From Actinomadura harenae (GTDB lineage Bacteria; Actinomycetota; Actinomycetes; Streptosporangiales; Streptosporangiaceae): 38,094 bases of DNA. Both the position numbers and the translations under genes were made by a program. The notes below the pieces were generated by a model that saw only the letters and a program-made list of their open reading frames with translations, was not told the DNA's origin and made no database searches. How positions within the stretch are numbered: position 1 is the first letter of the stretch; every line of letters starts with the position of its first letter. Positions 8,375 to 16,349 of this stretch are shown one piece after another. The stretch spans positions 1 to 38,094 of the forward strand of contig NZ_RFFG01000079.1 of NCBI RefSeq assembly GCF_003696215.1, written 5' to 3'.

Positions 8375-9301
8375 ATGGCCGACTTCGCACCTGTACGTAA
8401 GGCCGTCGTTCCGGCGGCAGGGCTCGGGACCCGATTCTTGCCTGCCACCAAGGCGACTCCCAAGGAAATGCTCCCCATCGTCGACAAACCTGCGATCCAG
8501 TACGTCGTCGAGGAAGCGGTGGACGCGGGTCTCACCGACGTGCTGATGGTCACAGGGCGCAACAAGCGCTCCATTGAGGATCACTTTGACCGCGCCTACG
8601 AGCTCGAAGAGGCGCTGAACGCCAAGGGTGACGACGAGCGCCTCGCGGCCGTCCGCGAGTCCGCCGACCTGGCGATCATGCACTACGTCCGGCAGGGCGA
8701 GCCGCGCGGCCTCGGCCACGCGGTCTTCTGCGCCCGCCAGCACGTGGGGAACGAGCCGTTCGCGATCCTCCTGGGCGACGACATGATCGACGCCCGCGAC
8801 CCCCTGCTCAAGCGCATGGTCGAGGTCCGCAACCAGTACGGCGGCAGCGTTGTGGCGCTGATGGAGGTCGAGCCCGACCAGGTCTCCGCCTACGGTTGCG
8901 CCGCGATCGAGGGCACCGACGAGGACGACGTCGTCAGGATCACCGACCTGGTCGAGAAGCCCGCGCGCGCGGAGGCGCCGAGCAACTGGATCATCATCGG
9001 ACGCTATGTCTGCGACCCCGCCGTGTTCGACGTCCTGGAGAAGACCCCGCCCGGGCGCGGGGGAGAGATCCAGTTGACCGACGCACTGCGCACCCTCGCC
9101 GACATGCCGGCCGAACAAGGCGGAGGCGTGTACGGCGTGAAGTTCCGGGGTCGCCGCTACGACTCCGGCAACAAGCTCGAGTACCTGAAGACGGTCGTGC
9201 AGTTCGCCTCCGAGCGTGAGGACCTGTCCGCCGAGTTCATGGCGTGGTTGCGTGATTTCGTGCGCGCGCAGGACGGCGCGGACACCACGAAGGATGCCTG
9301 A
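8375..9301 (+). CDS. galU: UTP-glucose-1-phosphate uridylyltransferase
   Basis: GalU makes UDP-glucose from UTP and glucose-1-phosphate for cell-envelope glycans, trehalose and exopolysaccharide. The N-terminus has the pyrophosphorylase signature PAAGLGTRFLPATKATPKEM followed by LPIVDKPAIQYVVEEA. GEPRGLGHAVFCAR, the metal-site LLGDDMID and YDSGNKLEYLK near the end are all standard for bacterial GalU. At 308 residues it is full length. It heads a plus-strand run with glp, moaC and mogA, an order conserved in many actinobacteria. The ATG at 8375 lacks a Shine-Dalgarno and is probably read from a leaderless transcript. Confidence 0.97.
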   Translation: MADFAPVRKAVVPAAGLGTRFLPATKATPKEMLPIVDKPAIQYVVEEAVDAGLTDVLMVTGRNKRSIEDHFDRAYELEEALNAKGDDERLAAVRESADLAIMHYVRQGEPRGLGHAVFCARQHVGNEPFAILLGDDMIDARDPLLKRMVEVRNQYGGSVVALMEVEPDQVSAYGCAAIEGTDEDDVVRITDLVEKPARAEAPSNWIIIGRYVCDPAVFDVLEKTPPGRGGEIQLTDALRTLADMPAEQGGGVYGVKFRGRRYDSGNKLEYLKTVVQFASEREDLSAEFMAWLRDFVRAQDGADTTKDA

Positions 9302-9355
9302 CGACCCGCCGCGGGACCATCGACGACGTTTGACGACCCGTCGGAAGGACGGACG

Positions 9356-10564
9356 ATGAGGACGGTCGAAGAGCACCTGGCGCGGATCCTGGCCGCCGTG
9401 CCCGTACTGCCGCCGCTTGACCTGGCGTTGCTGGAGGCCGGCGGGGGCGTGCTCGCCGAGGACATCGCCTCGCCGGTGCCGCTTCCGCCGTTCGACAACT
9501 CGGCGATGGACGGCTACGCGGTCGTGGCGTCCGACATCGCGGGCGCGTCCGAGCAGACCCCGGTGACGCTGCCCGTCGTCGGCGACATCGTCGCGGGTGA
9601 CGACGGTGTGGCGGCGATCCGCACCGGGCTCACCGCGCGCATCATGACGGGCGCGCCGCTGCCCGCGGGCGCGGACGCGGTCGTCCCGGTCGAATGGACC
9701 GACGGCGGCGGCACGTCCGTCCGGATCAGCCGGTCGGCGCCGTCCGGGAACTACATCCGGCGCGCCGGGGAGGACGTCCTCGAAGGCCAGGTCGTGGCTC
9801 CCCTGGGGACCCGCCTGGGCGCGACCCGGCTCGGCATGATCGCCGCCGTCGGACGGCCCCGCGCCTTGGTCCGGCCTCGTCCGCGCGTGGTCGTCCTGTC
9901 CACCGGGAACGAGCTGCGCGAACCCGGTTCGCCCCTCGCGCCGGGCCAGATCTGGGACTCCAACAGCTTCATGCTCACCGCCGCCGTCGCCGAGGCGGGT
10001 GGCGTCGGCTACCGGCAGAGCACGGTCGGGGACGAGCCCGACACGGTCCTGGAGACGATCGAGGACCAGCTCATGCGCGCGGACGCGATCGTCACGTCCG
10101 GTGGTGTCTCCATGGGCACCAGGGACGTCGTCAAGGAAGTCCTGACGGGCACCGGAACCGTGGAGTTCCACAAGGTCGCGATGCGTCCCGGCAAACCGCA
10201 GGGATTCGGCCTCCTGCACGGGACCCCGATCTTCACCCTGCCCGGCAATCCGGTCAGCGCGTATGTGTCGTTCCAGGTGTTCGTCCGGCCGGCCCTACGC
10301 GCGATGCAGGGGCTGCCCGCCGAACCGCTGCCGACGGTCTCCGCCGTCCTGGAGGGTGACCTGAAGTCGCCTGTCGGCATCCGCCACTACCTGCGCGCGA
10401 GCCTGACCTACGGGCCCGGTGGCTACACGGTGAAACCGGCCGAAGGGCAGGGCTCGCACCAGATGGGCTCACTGGCGTCGGCCAACGCGCTGATCGTCCT
10501 GCCCGAGGACGTCGACCTGGCGTCCGCGGGCTCCCACGTCGAGGTGATGAGGCTGCCGTCATGA
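9356..10564 (+). CDS. glp: Gephyrin-like protein Glp / MoeA-type molybdotransferase
   Basis: This full-length MoeA/gephyrin E-domain protein has 402 residues. Signatures include PPFDNSAMDGYAV, IMTGAPLPAGADAVVPVE, VVVLSTGNEL, WDSNSFMLTAAVAEAGG, TSGGVSMGTRDVVKE, KVAMRPGKPQGFG and LPGNPVSAYVSF. Classical MoeA inserts molybdate into molybdopterin. In Corynebacterium, the homologue in this same galU-rimJ-glpR neighbourhood is Glp, which links FtsZ and Wag31 at the septum through the membrane receptor GlpR. The galU, moaC, rimJ and sepX context therefore suggests the division role, though the binding site looks intact and enzymatic activity is possible. GGAAGGACGG precedes the ATG, and the gene overlaps moaC by 4 nt. 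Confidence 0.92.
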   Translation: MRTVEEHLARILAAVPVLPPLDLALLEAGGGVLAEDIASPVPLPPFDNSAMDGYAVVASDIAGASEQTPVTLPVVGDIVAGDDGVAAIRTGLTARIMTGAPLPAGADAVVPVEWTDGGGTSVRISRSAPSGNYIRRAGEDVLEGQVVAPLGTRLGATRLGMIAAVGRPRALVRPRPRVVVLSTGNELREPGSPLAPGQIWDSNSFMLTAAVAEAGGVGYRQSTVGDEPDTVLETIEDQLMRADAIVTSGGVSMGTRDVVKEVLTGTGTVEFHKVAMRPGKPQGFGLLHGTPIFTLPGNPVSAYVSFQVFVRPALRAMQGLPAEPLPTVSAVLEGDLKSPVGIRHYLRASLTYGPGGYTVKPAEGQGSHQMGSLASANALIVLPEDVDLASAGSHVEVMRLPS

Positions 10565-11064
10565 CCATGGGTTCGGAATTCACCGGGTTCACCCACCTGA
10601 ACGACAAGGGCGCGGCCCGGATGGTGGACGTCTCGGCCAAGTCCGTTTCGACGCGCACGGCGACCGCGACCGGATTCGTCCGCTTGTCGCCGGCGTGTGT
10701 GGCGGCTTTGCGCGCGGGCGAGGTGCCCAAGGGCGACGCCCTGTCCGTCGCGCGGATCGCGGGCATCATGGGCGCGAAGCGCACCCCGGACCTGGTTCCC
10801 CTGTGCCACCCCATCGCGCTCCACGGCGTCGAGGTGGAGCTGTCCGTCGAGGACGACGGCGTGGCGATCGACGCGCTCGTCCGGACGGCCGACCGCACCG
10901 GCGTCGAGATGGAGGCTCTCACCTCGGTCACCGTCGCGGCCCTGGCGCTCATCGACATGGTGAAGGCCATCGACCCGGCCGCCGTCATCACGGACGTGCG
11001 TGTCGAGGAGAAGACCGGAGGCAAGACCGGCCTCTGGCAGCGCACCCCGGGGAAGCCCCGCTAA
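10561..11064 (+). CDS. moaC: Cyclic pyranopterin monophosphate synthase
   Basis: MoaC converts the MoaA product to cyclic pyranopterin monophosphate in molybdenum cofactor synthesis. Diagnostic segments are FTHLNDKGAARMVDVSAKSVS at the N-terminus, the active-site LCHPIALHGVEVE, DRTGVEMEALTSVTVAALALIDMVKAID, and GGKTGLW near the end. The length of 167 residues is standard. The start overlaps the glp stop as ATGA, so the two are translationally coupled. No moaA, moaE or moaD lies in the window. Confidence 0.96.
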   Translation: MTMGSEFTGFTHLNDKGAARMVDVSAKSVSTRTATATGFVRLSPACVAALRAGEVPKGDALSVARIAGIMGAKRTPDLVPLCHPIALHGVEVELSVEDDGVAIDALVRTADRTGVEMEALTSVTVAALALIDMVKAIDPAAVITDVRVEEKTGGKTGLWQRTPGKPR

Positions 11065-11160
11065 CGCGCCCGCACGAGGCCCCGTCCCTGGGGCTTGGGA
11101 TAGTGGGCGCGGCTTGCCTCGAGGTCTTCGTGGGGTGCCGTGTCCGCAGAGGAGGCAACG

Positions 11161-11643
11161 ATGATCCGCGCATTGGCGGTGACCGTTTCGAACCGCGCTT
11201 CGGCCGGTGTGTACGCGGACAAGTCCGGTCCGGTGCTGGTCGGGCTGCTCGCCGAGGCGGGATGCGAAGTGGACGGGCCGCGCGTCGTCCCGGACGGTGA
11301 GCCCGTCGAGGAGGCCCTGCGCGCCGCCGTGTCCGCGGGGTACGACGTCGTCGTGACGACGGGCGGGACGGGACTCACCCCGACCGACCGCACCCCCGAG
11401 ATGACCCGGCGCGTCCTGGACCGGGAGATTCCCGGCATCGCGGAGGCCATCCGAGCCGTGAGCAGGGACACCGTCCCCACATCGATCCTCTCGCGGGGGC
11501 TGGCCGGGACCGCCGGACGCACCCTGATCGTCAACTTGCCCGGTTCCACCGGCGGTGTCCGGGACGGGATGGCCGTGCTGACGCCCGTGCTCGCCCATGC
11601 CGTCGACCAGATCGCCGGCGGCGACCACCCGCGACCCGCTTGA
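11161..11643 (+). CDS. mogA: MogA/MoaB-family molybdopterin adenylyltransferase
   Basis: The family adenylylates molybdopterin before molybdate insertion. The protein opens IRALAVTVSNRASAGVYADKSGP and carries TTGGTGLTPTDRTPE, the conserved substrate loop. It also has LSRGLAGTAGRTLIVNLPGSTGGVRDGM and ends DQIAGGDH, as in actinobacterial MoaB/MogA. GAGGAGG six bases upstream fixes the ATG at 11161, giving 160 residues; an earlier in-frame start at 11140 has no such site. It is separated from moaC by about 96 bp that may hold its own promoter. Confidence 0.94.
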   Translation: MIRALAVTVSNRASAGVYADKSGPVLVGLLAEAGCEVDGPRVVPDGEPVEEALRAAVSAGYDVVVTTGGTGLTPTDRTPEMTRRVLDREIPGIAEAIRAVSRDTVPTSILSRGLAGTAGRTLIVNLPGSTGGVRDGMAVLTPVLAHAVDQIAGGDHPRPA

Positions 11644-11651
11644 CCTGCTGA

Positions 11652-12131
11652 GATGCGAGTTATCCACAGTTCGGCCGTGGGCTTTCGGAACGCCTTCCGG
11701 GGTACGCGTCGAAGCTCTTGGAGAACGGGCCCGCGGGGGAGGGCGACGTCCTGATCGTGGTCTCGGTCTCGGGCCGCAACGCTCTCCCGGTCGAACTCGC
11801 GGAGCTCGCCGTCGCGCGTGGGATGACCGTCCTGGCGGTGACGTCCCGCGCGTACGAGACCCGCCTCGCCGAGATCGCGCACATCGTCCTGGACAACCAT
11901 GTGCCCGTCGGCGATGCGATCCTCAGCGACCCGGGCGTCCCCGAGCCGTTCTGCGCCACGTCCGGCGTCATCGTCAGCGCACTGCTGCAGGCCCTGACCG
12001 CCGGGATCATCGAACGCCTGCTCGCGCGAGGCCTCACGCCACCCGTCTTCCGCTCCGTCAACCTCCCCGGAGGCGCCGACCACAACACCCGGCTCCTCCA
12101 GGCCAACGCCGACCGCATCTTCTACCTCTAG
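11652..12131 (+). pseudogene. 5'-truncated UPF0309-type SIS-domain gene
   Basis: The frame resembles the last ~60% of UPF0309/SIS sugar-phosphate proteins. ERLPGYASKLLEN is followed by GDVLIVVSVSGRNALPVELAELA (SIS loop), VLDNHVPVGDA, a TSGVIVSALLQAL helix, and PPVFRSVNLPGGADHN close to the end. The first ~90 residues, including the GxGHSH-like phosphate loop, are absent: a stop codon lies at 11649-11651 and family similarity begins only around 11685. The only starts are a TTG at 11718 and rarer codons, with no ribosome site. The break coincides with the 17-bp element at 11655-11671. I read it as a deletion remnant next to the amino-sugar locus. A short functional protein from the TTG is less likely. 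Confidence 0.7.
11655..11671 (+). repeat. 17-bp element with DnaA-box core, copy 2
   Basis: GCGAGTTATCCACAGTT is identical to the minus-strand element at 4144-4160, so the two are inverted relative to each other about 7.5 kb apart. It sits exactly where the SIS-gene remnant loses its family similarity. Confidence 0.55.
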
Positions 12132-12170
12132 CGACTGCGCATGCAGGAGGGGCTCACTCGGTCGTAGGGG

Positions 12171-12950
12171 TCAGGCGCGGATGACCTCCACGCCTGCCTC
12201 GGTGAAGGGGGCGGCGGCCTCCTCGGACAGGGTCTCGTCGGTGACGAGGGTGTTGATGGTGGTCGTGTCGCAGATGCGGGCGAAGTCGCGGCGGCCGACC
12301 TTGGAACCGTCGGCGACGACCACGACGTGGTCGGCGCGGTCGGCCAGGAGGCGGTTGACGGCGGCCTCGTCCTCGTTGGGGCAGGTCGCGCCGTGCTCGG
12401 GGGTGATGCCGGTGACGCCGAGGACCGCGATGTCCAGCGTGACGTGGTCGAAGATGCCGGCGGCCAGCGGACCGGTCAGCTCGTAGGACTGGGGCCGCGG
12501 CACGCCGCCGGTGAGGACGATCTTCACGTGCGGGCGGACCGCCAGTTCGCTGGCGATGTTGAGGGCGTTCGTCACGATGGTGAGCGCGGGACGGCCGCCG
12601 CCCGGATCCGGGCGGGTGGCGAGGACGCGGGCGACCTCCGTGGTGGTGGTTCCGCCGTTCAGGCCGATGATCGCCCCGGGCGGGACGAGCCCGGCCGTCG
12701 CGGCGGCGATGCGTTGCTTCTCGGACGCGTGCCGGGCGGTCTTGTAGCGCAGCGGCAGGTCGTAGCTGACGCTGTTGGCGACCGCGCCGCCGCGGGTCCG
12801 GGTGAGCATCTGCTGCTGGGCGAGCTCGTCGAAGTCGCGGCGGATCGTCGCGGCCGACACCGCCATGCGCGCGGCGGCCTCCTCGACGCTCAGCTGCCCG
12901 GCGTCGGCGAGCAGTTCCAGTAGTGCGTTCAAGCGTTCGTGACGGGTCAC
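12171..12950 (-). CDS. DeoR/AgaR-family transcriptional repressor
   Basis: This 259-residue regulator has an N-terminal winged helix (RHERLNALLELLADAGQLSVEEAAARMAVS..TIRRDFDELA, followed by TRTRGGAV). A DeoR-type sugar-phosphate-binding domain follows, with IGLNGGTTTTEVARVL, TNALNIASELA, LTGGVPRPQSYELTGPLA and VVVADGSKVGRRDFA. Such proteins repress sugar catabolic operons and release DNA on binding a phosphosugar. It is divergent from agaS with an 89-bp gap, so it most likely controls the amino-sugar operon and itself. The GTG at 12950 lacks a Shine-Dalgarno; TAGACT ends 7 nt upstream, suggesting a leaderless message. It is convergent with the truncated SIS gene. Confidence 0.92.
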   Translation of the reverse strand: MTRHERLNALLELLADAGQLSVEEAAARMAVSAATIRRDFDELAQQQMLTRTRGGAVANSVSYDLPLRYKTARHASEKQRIAAATAGLVPPGAIIGLNGGTTTTEVARVLATRPDPGGGRPALTIVTNALNIASELAVRPHVKIVLTGGVPRPQSYELTGPLAAGIFDHVTLDIAVLGVTGITPEHGATCPNEDEAAVNRLLADRADHVVVVADGSKVGRRDFARICDTTTINTLVTDETLSEEAAAPFTEAGVEVIRA

Positions 12951-12957
12951 GCAGGGG

Positions 12958-13024
12958 AGTCTAGCCGTGCGCGCCCTTGTTTCTTTGTGTCTGTTTGAGG
13001 TAAGAAACGAGCATAAATGAGCAT
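12958..13024. promoter_or_regulatory. Divergent deoR-agaS control region
   Basis: On the minus strand TAGACT (12963-12958) is a good -10 for leaderless deoR transcription. An inverted pair, GTTTCTT (12979-12985) and AAGAAAC (13002-13008), frames a T-rich stretch reminiscent of DeoR/AgaR operators. Two GAGCAT direct repeats 10 bp apart (13009-13014 and 13019-13024) follow. This cluster is the obvious repressor target between the two genes. Assignment to the neighbouring repressor is inference. Confidence 0.55.
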
Positions 13025-13039
13025 CAAGGGAGGGTTGTC

Positions 13040-13921
13040 GTGACGGGGAACCACACTGAGAGTGAGATCGACTCACAGCCGGAGCTGTGGCGACGCGCCG
13101 CGCGTGACGGGGCGGGCGAGGTTGCAGCCGCGCTGCCACGTCCCGGCGAGCGGGTCGCCGTGATCGGCTGCGGAACGTCCTGGTTCATCGCCCAGTCGTA
13201 CGCCGCGCTGCGCGAGGGCGCCGGGCTCGGAGAGACGGACGCCTTCGCCGCCTCGGAGTTCCCGTCCGGGCGGCGCTACGACCGGGTTCTGGCGCTCAGC
13301 CGGTCCGGGACGACGACGGAGGTGCTGGAGGTGCTCGACCGCACCGACCTGCCGACCGTCGCGATCACCGCCGATCCGTCCACGCCCGTGATGACGGCGG
13401 CCGACGAGGTGATCGTGCTCGACTACGCGGACGAGCGGTCGGTCGTCCAGACCCGGTTCGCGACGAGCCAGCTCGTCCTCCTGCGCGCGCACCTTGGAGA
13501 GAACCTCGACGCGGCCATCGCGGACGCGGAACGCGCGCTCGCGGAGCCTCTTCCCGAGGCGGCGCTGACGGCCGAGCAGTTCACGTTCCTCGGACGCGGC
13601 TGGACGGTCGGCCTCGCGCACGAGGCCGCGCTGAAGATGCGCGAGGCCGCGACGGCGTGGACCGAGTCCTACCCGGCCATGGAGTACCGCCACGGCCCCA
13701 TCGCGATCACGGGCCCCGGCCGCGTCGCCTGGATGTTCGGCGAGTCCCCGTCCGGCCTCACCGACCAGGTCGCCGGCGTGGGCGGCACCATGATCACCAG
13801 CGCTCTCGACCCGCTGGCCGACCTCGTCCGCGTCCACCGCCTGGCCCTCCACCTCGCCCGCCAGGCCGGCTACGACCCGGACACCCCCCGCAACCTCACC
13901 CGCTCCGTGATCCTCGGCTGA
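13040..13921 (+). CDS. agaS: SIS-type sugar-phosphate isomerase/deaminase (AgaS-like)
   Basis: Two SIS domains in tandem resemble the isomerase half of glucosamine-6-phosphate synthase without the glutaminase part. GCGTSWFIAQSYAALRE and LSRSGTTTEVLEVL form the first phosphate site. GRGWTVGLAHEAALKMREAA and EYRHGPIAI lie in the second domain. AgaS proteins convert galactosamine-6-phosphate to tagatose-6-phosphate plus ammonia. The following genes (deacetylase, kinase, aldolase) are the expected partners, so that substrate is favoured over glucosamine-6-phosphate. The GTG at 13040 has AAGGGAGGG 5 nt upstream. Length is 293 residues. Confidence 0.85.
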   Translation: MTGNHTESEIDSQPELWRRAARDGAGEVAAALPRPGERVAVIGCGTSWFIAQSYAALREGAGLGETDAFAASEFPSGRRYDRVLALSRSGTTTEVLEVLDRTDLPTVAITADPSTPVMTAADEVIVLDYADERSVVQTRFATSQLVLLRAHLGENLDAAIADAERALAEPLPEAALTAEQFTFLGRGWTVGLAHEAALKMREAATAWTESYPAMEYRHGPIAITGPGRVAWMFGESPSGLTDQVAGVGGTMITSALDPLADLVRVHRLALHLARQAGYDPDTPRNLTRSVILG

Positions 13922-14004
13922 TGTCCCGCACGCCTCCCACCACCCCCACCTCAGGCCCCCCGCCGACCCCGCCCCCCGCCTCCGTCCCCCCACGGCCACA
14001 GACA

Positions 14005-14038
14005 CCCGCACCGACAACTGTCGCGTCGCGCGTGCGGG
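14005..14038 (+). terminator. Hairpin after agaS
   Basis: CCCGCAC (14005-14011) pairs with GTGCGGG (14032-14038), and a smaller CGACA/TGTCG pair lies inside the loop. TTTC follows the stem. Position and shape suggest a terminator, but the stem is only 7 bp. Confidence 0.45.
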
Positions 14039-14180
14039 TTTCTGGGCGTCCGGCTTGGGGTGGAGCAGGACTTGTGCCCGTGGGCATGTCGGCGTCTGCG
14101 CCGATGCGTGCGGAGGGACGCGCAGGGCTGCCGGGCGCTGTTCTGAACCTCGCGCTTGCCCCCTATGCCTTCGACTGCGT

Positions 14181-14194
14181 CGGCATGCATGCCG
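14181..14194. promoter_or_regulatory. 14-bp palindrome upstream of nagA
   Basis: CGGCATGCATGCCG is a perfect palindrome with no spacer, about 90 bp before the nagA start. It could be a regulator site. No similar palindrome is seen near agaS. Confidence 0.3.
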
Positions 14195-14280
14195 GGAGGC
14201 GCTCGTGGGGGGCCTGCGTCCGTTTGCGGTCGGTGTGGGGCGGGTTGAAGGGGTTGTCTGGTCGTGGTTGATGGGGGTGG

Positions 14281-15432
14281 TTGGGGTTGTTGACGCTGGC
14301 TAATGCTCGGCTGGTGCTTCCGAGTGGGGTGGTGGACGGCTGGGTTCGCGTTCAGGGTGGGCGGATTGTTGGGGTCGGTGCCGGTGCTCCGGCGGGGGCG
14401 GACGGCGCTGGGGCGCGGCCGGAGGTTGTCGAGAATGTGCGGGGGCGGGTTGTCGTGCCCGGGTTCGTCGACATGCATGTTCATGGTGGGGCGGGGGCGT
14501 CCTACCAGTCGGGGCGGTTGGAGGAGGCTCGGCGGGTCGCTGAGTTCCACCTGGGGGCCGGAACGACGACGACCGTCGCGAGCCTGGTGACGGGGACGCC
14601 GCAAGGGCTGGTGGACGGGGTCGCGGGTCTGGCCGACGCGGCTGACGAAGGGCTGATCGCGGGGATTCACCTGGAGGGGCCCTACCTGGCGGGAAGCCGG
14701 TGCGGGGCGCATGATCCGGCGCTGCTCCGGGAGCCCGATCGGGACGAGTTCGCGCGGCTGGTCGAGGCCGGGCGTGGGCATGTCCGCATGATCACGCTGG
14801 CGCCCGAGTTGCCTGGAGCCGTGGATCTGGTCCGGGACGCGGTGCGGGCCGGGGTCGTCGCGGCCGTGGGGCACACGGACGCGGCCGGGGCGTGCGTCCG
14901 GGAGGCGTTCGACGCGGGCGCGCGCGTCGCGACGCATCTGTTCAACGGGATGCGCCCGCTGCATCACCGGGAGGGCGGGCCGGTCGGGGCCGCGCTCGGG
15001 GACGCGCGGGTCACCGTCGAGCTCATCAACGACGGTGTGCACGTGGAGCCCGAGGTCGTCCGCCTGGTGTTCGCGGCGGCGGGCGGGCGGGTCGCGCTGA
15101 TCACGGACGCGATGGGCGCGGCCGGTATGGGCGACGGGTCGTATCGGCTCGGCCCGATGTCGGTCACCGTCTCCGGGGGACGGGCGACGCTCGAGGACGG
15201 GACGTCCATCGCGGGCAGCACGATCACGATGGCGGAGGCGTTCCGGCGTGCGGTCGAGGTCGCCGGGATTCCGCTGGAGGACGCCTCGCGCGCCGCGTCG
15301 CTGGTCCCGGCCCGTGCGCTCGGGCTGGACCACGAGGTCGGGTCGCTGGACGTCGGAAAGCGCGCTGACCTGGTGGTTCTGGGTGAGGGGCGGTCCGTCG
15401 CCCGGGTGATGAAGGACGGGCGGTGGCGATGA
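14281..15432 (+). CDS. nagA: N-acetylglucosamine/galactosamine-6-phosphate deacetylase
   Basis: NagA/AgaA removes acetate from N-acetyl-amino-sugar-6-phosphates. This amidohydrolase has VVPGFVDMHVHGG (metal-site HxH), IAGIHLEGPYLAGSRCGAH with the metal-binding Glu, AVGHTDA and THLFNGMRPLHHREGG. LINDGVHVEPEVV and LITDAMGAAGM supply the catalytic Asp region. With 383 residues it is full length. The start is uncertain: in-frame TTG codons at 14281, 14287 and 14290 are available, no ATG, and an in-frame stop lies just upstream. The stop overlaps the kinase start as ATGA. The operon favours GalNAc-6-phosphate as substrate, but GlcNAc-6-phosphate cannot be excluded. Confidence 0.9.
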   Translation: MGLLTLANARLVLPSGVVDGWVRVQGGRIVGVGAGAPAGADGAGARPEVVENVRGRVVVPGFVDMHVHGGAGASYQSGRLEEARRVAEFHLGAGTTTTVASLVTGTPQGLVDGVAGLADAADEGLIAGIHLEGPYLAGSRCGAHDPALLREPDRDEFARLVEAGRGHVRMITLAPELPGAVDLVRDAVRAGVVAAVGHTDAAGACVREAFDAGARVATHLFNGMRPLHHREGGPVGAALGDARVTVELINDGVHVEPEVVRLVFAAAGGRVALITDAMGAAGMGDGSYRLGPMSVTVSGGRATLEDGTSIAGSTITMAEAFRRAVEVAGIPLEDASRAASLVPARALGLDHEVGSLDVGKRADLVVLGEGRSVARVMKDGRWR

Positions 15433-16349
15433 TCCTCACGGTGACGCTGAACGCGGCGCTGGACGTCACGTACGAGGTCGGCGCGTTGGAGCGTGGTGAG
15501 TCGCACCGGGTCGGGGTCGTCCGGGAGCGGGCCGGGGGCAAGGGGATCAACGTGGCGCGGGTGGCCCGCGCGCTCGGCTGCGAGGTCACGGCCACCGGCT
15601 TCGCGGGTGGCGTGGTCGGTGAACTGATCCGGGACGACCTGCGCGGGTCGGGCATCGTCCATGACTTCGTGACGGTCTCCGGGACGTCCCGGCGGACGCT
15701 CACCGTCGTGGAGACCGAGAGCGGCGAGGCGACCGTCCTGAACGAGGCCGGGCCGCGTGTCCTGCCTGAGGAGTGGCGGGCGTTCCTTGGGCATTTCGGT
15801 GCGCTTGCCGCGTCCGCCTCGGTCGTCGTGCTGTCGGGGAGCCTGCCGCCCGGGGTTCCGGTGGACGCGTACGCCGAACTGGCACGGCTGGCCCCCGGAC
15901 GGGTCGTCCTGGACGCCGATGGCACGGCGCTGACGGAGGGGCTTCGAGGCCGTCCCGACGTGGTCAAACCCAACGCGGACGAGCTGACACGCGCCACCGC
16001 GGCCGGGCGGCCGGTCGCCGAACGCGCCGGAGAGCTGCGGGACGCCGGGGCCGGGACGGTACTGGTCTCGCTCGGCGCTGACGGCATGCTCGCGGTCACC
16101 CCGGACGGGGTCTGGCGGGCCGTCCCGCCCGAGGTCGTGGTCGGGAACCCGACCGGGGCGGGGGACGCGGCCGTCGCCGCCACCGCCCGCGCGCTGCTCC
16201 TCGGCCGTCCCTGGGACGAGCTGGTGCGGGACGCCGTCGCGCTGTCCGCGGCGGCGGTCGCCGCGCCCGTCGCGGGGGACTTCGACCCCGATCTGTACGT
16301 CCGTCTCCTCCCTGAAATCGCGATCGAAGGACTCTCATGCCCCTCGTAG
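15429..16349 (+). CDS. PfkB-family sugar-phosphate kinase (1-phosphofructokinase/tagatose-6-phosphate kinase)
   Basis: This ribokinase-fold kinase of 306 residues belongs to the LacC/FruK group. It opens MILTVTLNAALDVTYEV, followed by the sugar-binding GGKGINVARVARALG. LSGSLPPGVPVDAYAEL and KPNADEL follow. The ATP/anion-hole signature NPTGAGDAAVAA carries the catalytic Asp. In this operon it should phosphorylate tagatose-6-phosphate to the 1,6-bisphosphate for the aldolase encoded next. Fructose-1-phosphate kinase activity is the alternative, but no fructose PTS gene is nearby. The ATG at 15429 overlaps the nagA stop; a GTG at 15423 is also in frame. Confidence 0.88.
   Translation: MILTVTLNAALDVTYEVGALERGESHRVGVVRERAGGKGINVARVARALGCEVTATGFAGGVVGELIRDDLRGSGIVHDFVTVSGTSRRTLTVVETESGEATVLNEAGPRVLPEEWRAFLGHFGALAASASVVVLSGSLPPGVPVDAYAELARLAPGRVVLDADGTALTEGLRGRPDVVKPNADELTRATAAGRPVAERAGELRDAGAGTVLVSLGADGMLAVTPDGVWRAVPPEVVVGNPTGAGDAAVAATARALLLGRPWDELVRDAVALSAAAVAAPVAGDFDPDLYVRLLPEIAIEGLSCPS

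Larger units (their letters stand above)
13922..14280. other. Intergenic region between agaS and nagA
   Basis: This 359-bp gap holds a C-rich stretch (13930-14000), the hairpin at 14005-14038 and a perfect 14-bp palindrome at 14181-14194. I see no gene. It probably ends the agaS transcript and carries a separate promoter for nagA and its downstream genes. Confidence 0.45.

Noticed and set aside
7751..10219. An 822-codon open frame on the minus strand across galU and glp
   Set aside because: Only its last ~196 codons (the cyclo-ligase) are real. The rest is antisense to galU and glp, which have clear motifs, and has the Arg/Asp/Gly-rich look of shadow frames.
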